Source: Ischnura elegans (taxonomy: Eukaryota > Arthropoda > Insecta > Odonata > Coenagrionidae). From it: a stretch of 64,000 nucleotides of DNA. The DNA lies in NCBI RefSeq assembly GCF_921293095.1, contig NC_060246.1, positions 112,882,941-112,946,940 of the forward strand, given 5' to 3'. Positions within the stretch are counted from its first letter, which is position 1. The number at the start of each line of letters is the position of its first letter. A program made the position numbers and the translations under genes. This document shows, in pieces, positions 1 to 13,129 of the stretch. The notes under the pieces are model-generated. The model did no database searches. It had not been told where the DNA came from and saw only the letters and a program-made list of their open reading frames with translations.

Positions 1-3000
1 GAATATTCATATCCAAGTGATATTTTTAATTTTTTAACTTTGGGTAGTGAATTCACTTTTGTATCAAGAATATTAATGTCAAAGTCAATTTTAAATTTTT
101 TCTTTCTGAGTACAGAAATCGCGTTTGCAAACGGAATATTTATATCCAAGTGATATTTTTAATTTTTTCACTTTGAGTAGTGAATTCGCCTTTGTATCAA
201 GAATATTAATGTCAAAGTCAATTTAAAAATTTTTCTTTCTGAGTACAGAAATCGCGTTTGCAAACGGAATATTAATATCAAAGTGATATTTTTAATTTTT
301 TAAATTTGGGTAGTGAATTCGCGTTTGTATCAAGAATATTAATGTCAAAGTCAATTTTAAAATTTTTTCTTTCTGAGTACAGAAATCGCGTTTGCAAACG
401 GAATATTCATATCCAAGTGATATTTTTATTTTTTTAACTTTGGGTTGTGAATTCGCGTTTGTATCAAGAAAATTAATGTCAAAGTCATTTTTAAAATTTT
501 TTCTTTCTGAGTACAGAAATCGCGTTTGCAAACGGAATATTCATATCCAAGTGATATTTTTAATTTTTTATTTTTGGGTAGTGAATTCGCGTTTGTATCA
601 AGAATATTAATGTCAAAGTCAAATTTAAAATTTTTTCTTTCTGAGCACAGATATCGCGTTTGCAAACGGAATATTCATATACAAGTGATATTTTTATTTT
701 TTTCACTTTGGGTAGTGAATTCACTTTTGTATCAAGAATATTAATGTCAAAGTCAATTTTAAAATTTTTTTTTCTGAGTACAGAAATCGCGTTTGCAAAC
801 GGAATATTGATATCCAAGTGATATTTTTAATTTTTTCACTTTGGGTAGTGAATTCGCGTTTGTATCAAGAATATTAATGTCAAAGTCAATTTTAAATTTT
901 TCTTTCTGAGTACAGAAATCGCGTTTGCAAACGGAATATTCATATCCAAGTGATATTTTTAATTTTTTAACTTTGGGTAGTGAATTCGCGTTTGTATCAA
1001 GAAAATTAATGTCAAAGTCATTTTTAAAATTTTTTCTTTCTGAGTACAGAAATCGCGTTTGCAAACGGAATATTCATATCCAAGTGAAATTTTTAATTTT
1101 TTAACTTTGGGTAGTGAATTCGCGTTTGTATCAAGAATATAAATGTCAAAGTCAATTTTTAAATTTTTACTTTCTGAGTACAGAAATCGCGTTTGAAAAC
1201 GGAATATTCATATCCAAGTGATATTTTTAATTTTTTAACTTTGGGTAGTGAATTCGCGTTTGTATCAAGAATATTAATGTCAAAGTCAATTTAAAAATTT
1301 TTTTTTCTGAGTACAGAAATCGCGTTTGCAAACGGAATATCCATATCCAAGTGATATTTTTAATTTTTTAACTTTGGGTAGTGAATTCGCGTTTGTATCA
1401 AGAATATTAATGTCAAAGTCAATTTTAAAATTTTTTCTTTCTGAGTACAGAAATCGCGTTTGCAAACGGAATATTCATATCCAAGTGATATTTTTAATTT
1501 TTTAATTTTGGGAAGTGAATTCACTTTTGTATCAAGAATATTAATGTCAAAGTCAATTTTAAATTTTTTCTTTCTGAGTACAGAAATCGCGTTTGCAAAC
1601 GGAATATTTATATCCAAGTGATATTTTTAATTTTTTCACTTTGGGTAGTGAATTATCGTTTGTATCAAGAATATAAATGTCAAAGTCAATTTAAAAATTT
1701 TTCTTTCTGAGTACAGAAATCGCGTTTGCAAACGGAATATTCATATCCAAGTGATATTTTTAATTTTTTAACTTTGGGTAGTGAATTCGCGTTTGTATCA
1801 AGAATATTAATGTCAAAGTCAATTTTAAATTTTTTTCTTTCTGAGTACAGAAATCGCGTTTGCAAACGGAATATTCATATCCAGGTGATATTTTTAATTT
1901 TTTAACTTTGGGTGTGAATTCGCGTTTGTATCAAGAATATTAATGTCAAAGTCAATTTTAAAATTTTTTCTTTCTGAGTACAAATATCGCGTTTGCAAAC
2001 GGAATATTCATATCCAAGTGATATTTTTAATTCTTTAACTTTGGGTAGTGAATTCGCGTTTGTATCAAGAATATTAATGTCAAAGTCAATTTTAAAATTT
2101 TATCTTTCTGAGTAGAGAAATCGCGTTTGTAAACGGAATATTCATATCCAAGTGATATTTTTAATATTTTAACTTTGAGTAGTGAATTCGCGTTTGTATC
2201 AAGAATATTAATGTCAAAGTCAATTTTAAAATTTTTTCTTTCTGAGTACAGAAATCGCGTTTGCAAACGGAATATTCATATCCAAGTGATATTTTTAATT
2301 TTCTAACTTTGGGTAGTGAATACGCGTTTGTATCAAAAATATTAATGTCAAAGTCAATTTTAAATTTTTTCTTTCTGAGTACAGAAATCGCGTTTGCAAA
2401 CGGAATTTTCATATCCAAGTGATATTGTTAATTTTTTAACTTTGGGGTAGTAAATTCGCGTTTGTATCAAGAATATTAATGTCAAAGTCAATTTTAAAAT
2501 TTTTTCTTTCTAAGTACAGAAATCGCGTTTGCAAACGGAATATTCATATCGAAGTGATATTTTTAATTTTTTAACTTTGGGTAGTGAATTCGCGTTTGTA
2601 TCAAGAATATTAATGTCAAAGTCAATTTTAAAATTTTTTCTTTCTGAGTACAGAAATCGCGTTTGCAAACGGAATATTCATATCCAAGTGATATTTTTAA
2701 TTTTTTAACTTTGGGTAGTGAATTCGCGTTTGTATCAAGAATATTAATGTCAAAGTCAATTTTATAATTTTTTCTTTCTGAGTACAGAAATCACGTTTGC
2801 AAACGGAATATTCATATCCAAGTGATATATTTAATTTTTTAACTTTGGGTATTGAATTCGCGTTTGATTCAAGAGTATTAATGTCAAAGTAAATTTTAAA
2901 ATTTTTTCTTCTGAGTACAGAAATCGCGTTTGCAAACGGAATATTCATATCCAAGTGATATTTTTAATTTTTTAACTTTGGGTAGTGAAATCGCGTTTGT

Positions 3001-3069
3001 ATCAAGAATATTAATGTCAAAGTCAATTTTAAAAATTTTTCTTTCTGAGTACAGAAATCGCGTTTGCAA

Positions 3070-6000
3070 ACGGAATATTCATATCCAAGTGAAATTTTTA
3101 ATTTTTTAACTTTAGGTAGTGAATTCGCGTTTGTATCAAGAATATTTATGTCAAAGTCAATTTTAAAATTTTTTCTTTCTGAGTACAGAAATCGCGTTTG
3201 CAAACGGAATATTCATATCCAAGTGATATTTCTAATTTTTTAACTTTGGGTAGTGAATTCGCGTTTGTATCAAGAAAATTAATGTCAAAGTCATTTTTAA
3301 AATTTTTTCTCTCTGAGTACAGAAATCGCGTTTGCAAACGGAATATTCATATCCAAGTGATATTTTTAATTTTTTAACTTTGGGTAGTGAATTCGCGTTT
3401 GTTTCAAGAATATTAATGTCAAAGTCAATTTTAAAATTTTTTCTTTCTGAGCACAGATATCGCGTTTGCAAACGGAATATTCATATACAAGTGATATTTT
3501 TATTTTTTTCACTTATGGTAGTGAATTCGCGTTTGTATCAAGAATATTAATGTCAAAGTCATTTTTAAAATTTTTTCTTTCTGAGTACAGAAATCGCGTT
3601 TGCAAACGGAATATTCATATCCAAGTGATATTTTTAATTTTTTAACTTTGGGTAGTGAATTCGCGTTTGTATCTAGAATATTAATGTCAAAGTCAATTTT
3701 AAAATTTTTACTTTCTGAGTTCAGAAATCGCGTTTGAAAACGGAATATTCATATCCAAGTGATATATTTAATTTTTTAACTTTGGGTAGTGAATTCGCGT
3801 TTGTATCAAGAATATTAATGTCAAAGTCAATTTTAAAATTTTTTTTTTCTGAGTACAGAAATCGCGTTTGCAAACGGAATATCCATATCCAAGTGTACTT
3901 TTTAATTTTTTAACTTTGGGTAGTGAATTCGCGTTTGTATCAAGAATATTAATGTCAAAGTCAATTTTAAAATTTTTTCTTTCTGAGTACAGAAATCGCG
4001 TTTGCAAACGGAATATTCATATCCAAGTGATATTTTTAATTTTTTAATTTTGGGAAGTGAATTCACTTTTGTATCAAGAATATTAATGTCAAAGTCAATT
4101 TTTAATTTTTTCTTTCTGAGTACAGAAATCGCGTTTGCAAACGGAATATTTATATCCAAGTGATATTTTTAATTTTTTCACTTTGGGTAGTGAATTCGCG
4201 TTTGTATCAAGAATATAAATGTCAAAGTCAATTTAAAAATTTTTCTTTCTGAGTACAGAAATCGCGTTAGCAAACGGAATATTCATATCCAAGTGATATT
4301 TTTAATTTTTTAACTTTGGGTAGTGAATTCGCGTTTGTATCAAGAATATTAATGTCAAAGTCAATTTTAAATTTTTTTCTTTCTGAGTACAGAAATCGCG
4401 TTTGCAAACGGAATATTCATATCCAGGTGATATTTTTAATTTTTTAACTTTGGGTGTGAATTCGCGTTTGTATCAAGAATATTAATGTCAAAGTCAATTT
4501 TAAAATTTTTTCTTTCTGAGTACAAATATCGCGTTTGCAAACGGAATATTCATATCCAAGTGATATTTTTAATTTTTTAACTTTGTGTAGTGAATTCGCG
4601 TTTGTATCAAGAATATTAATGTCAAAGTCAATTTTAAAATTTTATCTTTCTGAGTACAGAAATCGCGTTTGCAAACGGAATATTCATATCCAAGTGATAT
4701 TTTTAATTTTTTAACTTTAGGTAGTGAATTCGCGTTTGTATCAAGAATATTTATGTCAAAGTCAATTTTAAAATTTTTTCTTTCTGAGTACAGAAATCGC
4801 GTTTGCAAACGGAATATTCATATCCAAGTGATATTTCTAATTTTTTAACTTTGGGTAGTGAATTCGCGTTTGTATCAAGAAAATTAATGTCAAAGTCATT
4901 TTTAAAATTTTTTCTTTCTGAGTACAGAAATCGCGTTTGCAAACGGAATATTCATATCCAAGTGATATTTTTAATTTTTTAACTTTGGGTAGTGAATTCG
5001 CGTTTGTATCAAGAATATTAATGTCAAAGTCAATTTTAAAATTTTTTCTTTCTGAGCACAGATATCGCGTTTGCAAACGGAATATTCATATACAAGTGAT
5101 ATTTTTATTTTTTTCACTTTGGGTAGTGAATTCACTTTTGTATCAAGAATATTAATGTCAAAGTCAATTTAAAATTTTTTTTTCTGAGTACAGAAATCGC
5201 GTTTGCAAACGAAATATTTATATCCAAGTGATATTTTTAATTTTTTCACTTATGGTAGTGAATTCGCGTTTGTATCAAGAATATTAATGTCAAAGTCATT
5301 TTTAAAATTTTTTCTTTCTGAGTACAGAAATCGCGTTTGCAAACGGAATATTCATATCCAAGTGATATTTTTAATTTTTTAACTTTGGGTAGTGAATTCG
5401 CGTTTGTATCAAGAATATTAATGTCAAAGTCAATTTTAAAATTTTTACTTTCTGAGTACAGAAATCGCGTTTGAAAACGGAATATTCATATCCAAGTGAT
5501 ATTTTTAATTTTTTAACTTTGGGTAGTGAATTCGCGTTTGTATCAAGAATATTAATGTCAAAGTCAATTTTAAAATTTTTTTTTCTGAGTACAGAAATCG
5601 CGTTTGCAAACGGAATATTCATATCCAAGTGATATTTTTAATTTTTTAATTTTGGGAAGTGAATTCACTTTTGTATCAAAAATATTAATGTCAAAGTCAA
5701 TTTTAAATTTTTTCTTTCTGAGTACAGAAATCGCGTTTGCAAACGGAATATTTATATCCAAGTGATATTTTTAATTTTTTCACTTTGGGTAGTGAATTCG
5801 CGTTTGTATCAAGAATATAAATGTCAAAGTCAATTTAAAAATTTTTCTTTCTGAGTACAGAAATCGCGTTAGCAAACGGAATATTCATATCCAAGTGATA
5901 TTTTTAATTTTTTAACTTTGGGTAGTGAATTCGCGTTTGTATCAAGAATATTAATGTCAAAGTCAATTTTAAATTTTTTTCTTTCTGAGTACAGAAATCG

Positions 6001-6280
6001 CGTTTGCAAACGGAATATTCATATCCAGGTGATATTTTTAATTTTTTAACTTTGGGTGTGAATTCGCGTTTGTATCAAGAATATTAATGTCAAAGTCAAT
6101 TTTAAAATTTTTTCTTTCTGAGTACAAATATCGCGTTTGCAAACGGAATATTCATATCCAAGTGATATTTTTAATTTTTTAACTTTGTGTAGTGAATTCG
6201 CGTTTGTATCAAGAATATTAATGTCAAAGTCAATTTTAAAATTTTATCTTTCTGAGTAGAGAAATCGCGTTTGTAAACGG
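3070..6280 (+). repeat. Higher-order duplication of about 1,605 bp (12 monomers) inside satellite A
   Basis: Private variants recur in the same order at an offset of about 1,602-1,605 bp. Examples are GTTAGCAAACGG near 4,266 and 5,868, the GTGTAGTG variant near 4,583 and 6,186, and TTTTGGGAAGTGAATTCAC near 4,044 and 5,648. This marks two adjacent copies of a 12-monomer block, approximately 3,070-4,680 and 4,680-6,280. Block edges are approximate. Confidence 0.75.
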
Positions 6281-8039
6281 AATATTCATATCCAAGTGAT
6301 ATTTTTAATTTTTTAACTTTGAGTAGTGAATTCGCGTTTGTATCAAGAATATTAATGTCAAAGACAATTTTAAAATTTTTTCTTTCTTAGTACAGAAATC
6401 GCGTTTGCAAACTGAATATTCATATCCAAGTGATATTTTTAATTTTTTAATTTTGGGTAGTGAATTCGCGTTTGTATCAAGAATATTAATGTCAAAGTGA
6501 ATTTTAAATTTTTTTCTTTCTGAGTACAGAAATCGCGTTTGCAAACGGAATATTTATATCCAAGTGATATTTTTAATTTTTTCACTTTGAGTAGTGAATT
6601 CGCGTTTGTATCAAGAATATTAATGTCAAAGTCAATTTAAAAATTTTTCTTTCTGAGTACAGAAATCGCGTTTGCAAACGGAATATTAATATCAAAGTGA
6701 TATTTTTAATTTTTTAACTTTGGGTAGTGAATTCGCGTTTGTATCAAGAAAATTAATGTCAAAGTCATTTTTAAAATTTTTTCTTTCTGAGTACAGAAAT
6801 CGCGTTTGCAAACGGAATATTCATATCCAAGTGATATTTTTAATTTTTTAACTTTGGGTAGTGAATTCGCGTTTGTATCAAGAGTATTAATGTCAAAGTC
6901 AATTTTAAAATTTTTTTATTTCTGAGCACAGATATCGCGTTTGCAAACGGAATATTCATATACAAGTGATATTTTTATTTTTTTCACTTTGGGTAGTGAA
7001 TTCACTTTTGTATCAAGAATATTAATGTCAAAGTCAATTTTAAAATTTTTTTTTTCTGAGTACAGAAATCGCGTTTGCAAACGGAATATTGATATCCAAG
7101 GGATATTTTTAATTTTTTCACTTTGGGTAGTGAATTCGCGTTTGTATCAAGAATATTAATGTCAAAGTCAATTTTAAATTTTTCTTTCTGAGTACAGAAA
7201 TCGCGTTTGCAAACGTAATATTCATATCCAAGTGATATTTTTAATTTTTTAACTTTGGGTAGTGAATTCGCGTTTGTATCAAGAAAATTAATGTCAAAGT
7301 CATTTTTAAAATATTTTCTTTCTGAGTACAGAAATCGCGTTTGCAAACGGAATATTCATATCCAAGTGATATTTTTAATTTTTTAACTTTGGGTAGTGAA
7401 TTCGCGTTTGTATCAAGAATATTAATGTCAAAGTCAATTTTAAAATTTTTACTTTCTGAGTACAGAAATCGCGTTTGAAAACGGAATATTCATATCCAAG
7501 TGATATTTTTAATTTTTTAACTTTGGGTAGTGAATTCGCGTTTGTATCAAGAATATTAATGTCAAAGTCAATTTAAAAATTTTTTTTTCTAGGGTACAGA
7601 AATCGCGTTTGCAAACGGAATATCCATATCCAAGTGATATTTTTAATTTTTTAACTTTGGGTAGTGAATTCGCGTTTGTATCAAGAATATTAATGTCAAA
7701 GTCAATTTTAAATTTTTTTCTTTCTGAGTACAGAAATCGCGTTTGCAAACGGAATATTCATATCCAAGTGATATTTTTAATTTTTTAATTTTGGGAAGTG
7801 AATTCACTTTTGTATCAAGAATATTAATGTCAAAGTCAATTTTAAATTTTTTCTTTCTGAGTACAGAAATCGCGTTTGCAAACGGAATATTTATATCCAA
7901 GTGATATTTTTAATTTTTTCACTTTGGGTAGTGAATTCGCGTTTGTATCAAGAATATTAATTTCAAAATCAATTTTAAAATTATTCTTTCTGAGTACAGA
8001 AATCGCGTTTGCAAACGGAATATTCATATCAAAGTGATA

Positions 8040-11000
8040 TTGTTAATTTTTTAACTTTTGGTAGTGAATTCGCGTTTTTATCAAGAATATTAATGTCAAA
8101 GTCAATTTTAAAATATTTTCTTTCTGAGTACAGAAATCGCGTTTGCAAACGGAATATTCATATCCAAGTGATATTTTTTATTTTTTAACTTTGGGTAGTG
8201 AATTCGCGTTTGTACAAGAATATTAATGTCAAAGTCAATTTTAAATTTTTTTCTTTCTGAGTACAGAAATCGCGTTTGCAAACGGAATATTCATATCCAA
8301 GTGATATTTTTAATTATTTAACTTTGGGTGGTGAATTCGCGTTTGTATCAAGAATATTGGTGTCAAAGTCAATTTTAAAATTTTTTCTTTCTGAGTACAG
8401 AAATCGCGTTTGCAAACGGAATATTCATATCCAGGAAATATTTTTAATTTTTTCACTTTGTGTAGTGAATTCGCGTTTGTATCAAGAATATTAATGTCAA
8501 AGTCAATTTTAAAATTTTTTCTTTCTGAGTACAGAAATCGCGTTTGCAAACGGAATATTCATATCCAAGTGATATTTTTAATTTTTTAACTTTGGGTAGT
8601 GAATTCGCGTTTGTATCAAGAATATTATTGTCAAAGTGAATTTTAAATTTTTTTCTTTATGAGTACAGAAATCGCGTTTGCAAACGGAATATTCCAATCG
8701 AAGTGATATTTTTAATTTTTTAACTTTGGGTAGTAAATTCGCGTTTGTATTAAGAATATTAATGTCAAAGTGTTTTAAAATTTTTTCTTTCTGAGTACAG
8801 AAATCGCGTTTGCAAACGGAATATTCATATCGTAGTGATAGTTTTAATTTTTTAACTTTGGGTAGTGAATTCGCGTTTGTATCAAGAATATTAATGTCAA
8901 AGTCAATTTTAAAATGTTTTCTTTCTGAGTACAGAAATCGCGTTTGCAAACGGAATATTCATATCCAAGTGATATTTTTAATTTTTTAACTTTAGGTAGT
9001 GAATTCGCGTTTGTATCAAGAATATTAATGTCAAAGTGAATTTTAAATTTTTTTCTTTCTGAGTACAGAAATCGCGTTTGCAAACGGAATATTCATATCC
9101 AAGTGATATTTTTAATTTGTTCACTTTTGGTAGTAAATTCGCGTTTGTATCAAGAATATTAATTTCAAAGTCAATTTTAAAATTTTTTCTTTCTGAGTAC
9201 AGAAATCGCGTTTGCAAACGGAATATTCATATCCAAGTGATATTTTTAATTTTTTAACTTTGGGTAGTGAATTCCCGTTTGTATCAAGAATATTATTGTC
9301 AAAGTCAATTTAAAAATTTTTCTTTCTGAGTACAGAAATCGCGTTTGCAAACGGAATATTAATATCCAAGTGATATTTTTAATTTTTTAACTTTGGGTAG
9401 TGAATTCGCGTTTGTATCAAGAATATTAATGTCAAAGTCAATTTTAAATTTTTTTCTTTCTGAGTACAGAAATCGCGTTTGCAAACGGAATATTCATATC
9501 CAAGTGATATTTTTAATTTTTTAGCTTTGGGTAGTGAATTCACGTTTGTATCAAGAATATTAATGTCAAAGTCAATTTAAAAATTTTTCTTTCTGAGTAC
9601 AGAAATTGCGTTTACAAACGGAATATTCATATGCAAGTGATATTTTTAATTTTTTAGCTTTGGGTAGTGAATTCGCGTTTGTATCAAGAATATTAATGTC
9701 AAAGTCAATTTTAAATTATTTTCTTTCAGAGTACAGAAATCGCGTTTGCAAACGGAATATTCATATCCAAGTGATATTTTTAATTTTTTAATTTTGGGTA
9801 GTGAATTCGCGTTTGTATCAAGAATATTAATGTCAAAGTCAATTTTAAAATTTTTACTTTCTGAGTACAGAAATCGCGTTTGAAAACGGAATATTCATAT
9901 CCAAGTGATATTTTTATTTTTTAACTTTGGGTAGTGAAGTCGCGTTAGTATCAAGAATATTAATGTCAAAGTCAATTTTAAAATTTTTTTTTTCTGAGTA
10001 CAGAAATCGCGTTTGCAAACGGAATATCCATATCCAAGTGATACTTTTTAATTTTTTAACTTTGGGTAGTGAATTCGCGTTTGTATCAAGAATATTAATG
10101 TCAAAGTCAATTTTAAAATTTTTTCTTTCTGAGTACAGAAATCGCGTTTGCAAACGGAATATTCATATCCAAGTGATATTTTTAATTTCTTAATTTTGGG
10201 AAGTGAATTCACTTTTGTATCAAGAATATTAATGTCAAAGTCAATTTTAAATTTTTTCTTTCTGAGTACAGAAATCGCGTTTGCAAACGGAATATTTATA
10301 TCCAAGTGATATTTTTAATTTTTTCACTTTGGGTAGTGAATTCGCGTTTGTATCAAGAATATTAATTTCAAAATCAATTTTAAAATTATTCTTTCTGAGT
10401 ACATAAATCGCGTTTGCAAACGGAATATGCATATCCAGGTTATATTTTTTATATTTTAACTTTGGGTGGTGAATTCGCGTTCTTATCAAGAATATTAATG
10501 TCAAAGTCAATTTTAAAATTTTTTCTTTCTGAGTACAGAAATCGCGTTTGCAAACGGAATATTCATATCAAAGTGATATTGTTAATTTTTTAACTTTTGG
10601 TAGTGAATTCGCGTTTTTATCAAGAATATTAATGTCAAAGTCAATTTTAAAATATTTTCTTTCTGAGTACAGAAATCGCGTTTGCATACGGAATATTCAT
10701 ATCCAAGTGATATTTTTTATTTTTTAACTTTGGGTAGTGAATTCGCGTTTGTACAAGAATATTAATGTCAAAGTCAATTTTAAATTTTTTTCTTTCTGAG
10801 TACAGAAATCGCGTTTGCAAACGGAATATTCATATCCAAGTGATATTTTTAATTATTTAACTTTGGGTGGTGAATTCGCGTTTGTATCAAGAATATTGGT
10901 GTCAAAGTCAATTTTAAAATTTTTTCTTTCTGAGTACAGAAATCGCGTTTGCAAACGGAATATTCATATCCAGGAAATATTTTTAATTTTTTCACTTTGT

Positions 11001-12840
11001 GTAGTGAATTCGCGTTTGTATCAAGAATATTAATGTCAAAGTCAATTTTAAAATTTTTTCTTTCTGAGTACAGAAATCGCGTTTGCAAACGGAATATTCA
11101 TATCCAAGTGATATTTTTAATTTTTTAACTTTGGGTAGTGAATTCGCGTTTGTATCAAGAATATTAATGTCAAAGTGAATTTTAAATTTTTTTCTTTATG
11201 AGTACAGAAATCGCGTTTGCAAACGGAATATTCCAATCGAAGTGATATTTTTAATTTTTTAACTTTGGGTAGTAAATTCGCGTTTGTATTAAGAATATTA
11301 ATGTCAAAGTGTTTTAAAATTTTTTCTTTCTGAGTACAGAAATCGCGTTTGCAAACGGAAAATTCATATCGTAGTGATAGTTTTAATTTTTTAACTTTGG
11401 GTAGTGAATTCGCGTTTGTATCAAGAATATTAATGTCAAAGTCAATTTTAAAATGTTTTCTTTCTGAGTACAGAAATCGCGTTTGCAAACGGAATATTCA
11501 TATCCAAGTGATATTTTTAATTTTTTAACTTTAGGTAGTGAATTCGCGTTTGTATCAAGAATATTAATGTCAAAGTGAATTTTAAATTTTTTTCTTTCTG
11601 AGTACAGAAATCGCGTTTGCAAACGGAATATTCATATCCAAGTGATATTTTTAATTTGTTCACTTTTGGTAGTAAATTCGCGTTTGTATCAAGAATATTA
11701 ATTTCAAAGTCAATTTTAAAATTTTTTCTTTCTGAGTACAGAAATCGCGTTTGCAAACGGAATATTCATATCCAAGTGATATTTTTAATTTTTTAACTTT
11801 GGGTAGTGAATTCCCGTTTGTATCAAGAATATTATTGTCAAAGTCAATTTAAAAATTTTTCTTTCTGAGTACAGAAATCGCGTTTGCAAACGGAATATTA
11901 ATATCCAAGTGATATTTTTAATTTTTTAACTTTGGGTAGTGAATTCGCGTTTGTATCAAGAATATTAATGTCAAAGTCAATTTTAAATTTTTTTCTTTCT
12001 GAGTACAGAAATCGCGTTTGCAAACGGAATATTCATATCCAAGTGATATTTTTAATTTTTTAGCTTTGGGTAGTGAATTCACGTTTGTATCAAGAATATT
12101 AATGTCAAAGTCAATTTAAAAATTTTTCTTTCTGAGTACAGAAATTGCGTTTGCAAACGGAATATTCATATCCAAGTGATATTTTTAATTTTTTAGCTTT
12201 GGGTAGTGAATTCGCGTTTGTATCAAGAATATTAATGTCAAAGTCAATTTTAAATTTTTTTCTTTCTGAGTACAGAAATCGCGTTTGCAAACGGAATATT
12301 CATATCCAAGTGATATTTTTAATTTTTTAACTTTGGGTAGTGAATTCGCGTTTGTATCAAGAATATTAATGTCAAAGTCAATTTTAAAATTTTTACTTTC
12401 TGAGTACAGAAATCGCGTTTGAAAACGGAATATTCATATCCAAGTGATATTTTTATTTTTTAACTTTGGGTAGTGAAGTCGCGTTTGTATCAAGAATATT
12501 AATGTCAAAGTCAATTTTAAAATTTTTTTTTTCTGAGTACAGAAATCGCGTTTGCAAACGGAATATCCATATCCAAGTGATACTTTTTAATTTTTTAACT
12601 TTGGGTAGTGAATTCGCGTTTGTATCAAGAATATTAATGTCAAAGTCAATTTTAAAATTTTTTCTTTCTGAGTACAGAAATCGCGTTTGCAAACGGAATA
12701 TTCATATCCAAGTGATATTTTTAATTTCTTAATTTTGGGAAGTGAATTCACTTTTGTATCAAGAATATTAATGTCAAAGTCAATTTTAAATTTTTTCTTT
12801 CTGAGTACAGAAATTGCGTTTGCAAACGGAATATTCATAT
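8040..12840 (+). repeat. Higher-order duplication of about 2,539 bp (19 monomers) inside satellite A
   Basis: The segment from about 8,040 to 10,300 is repeated nearly base for base at about 10,579-12,840. Shared rare variants include the 6-bp-shortened monomer with CAAAGTGTTTTAAAA (near 8,767 and 11,306), AATATTGGTGTCAAAG (near 8,354 and 10,893) and CCAGGAAATATT (near 8,431 and 10,970). The offset is constant at 2,539 bp. One extra monomer in the second copy just before this block shifts the preceding offset to 2,405. Confidence 0.85.
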
Positions 12841-13129
12841 TCAAGTGATATTTTTAATTTTTTAGCTTTGGGTAGTGAATTCACGTTTGTATCAAGAATA
12901 TTAATGTCAAAGTCAATTTAAAAATTTTTCTTTCTGAGTACAGAAATTGCGTTTGCAAACGGAATATTCATATGCAAGTGATATTTTTAATTTTTTAGCT
13001 TTGGGTAGTGAATTCGCGTTTGTATCAAGAATATTAATGTCAAAGTCAATTTTAAATTTTTTTCTTTCTGAGTACAGAAATCGCGTTTGCAAACGGAATA
13101 TTCATATCCAGGTGATATTTTTAATTTTT

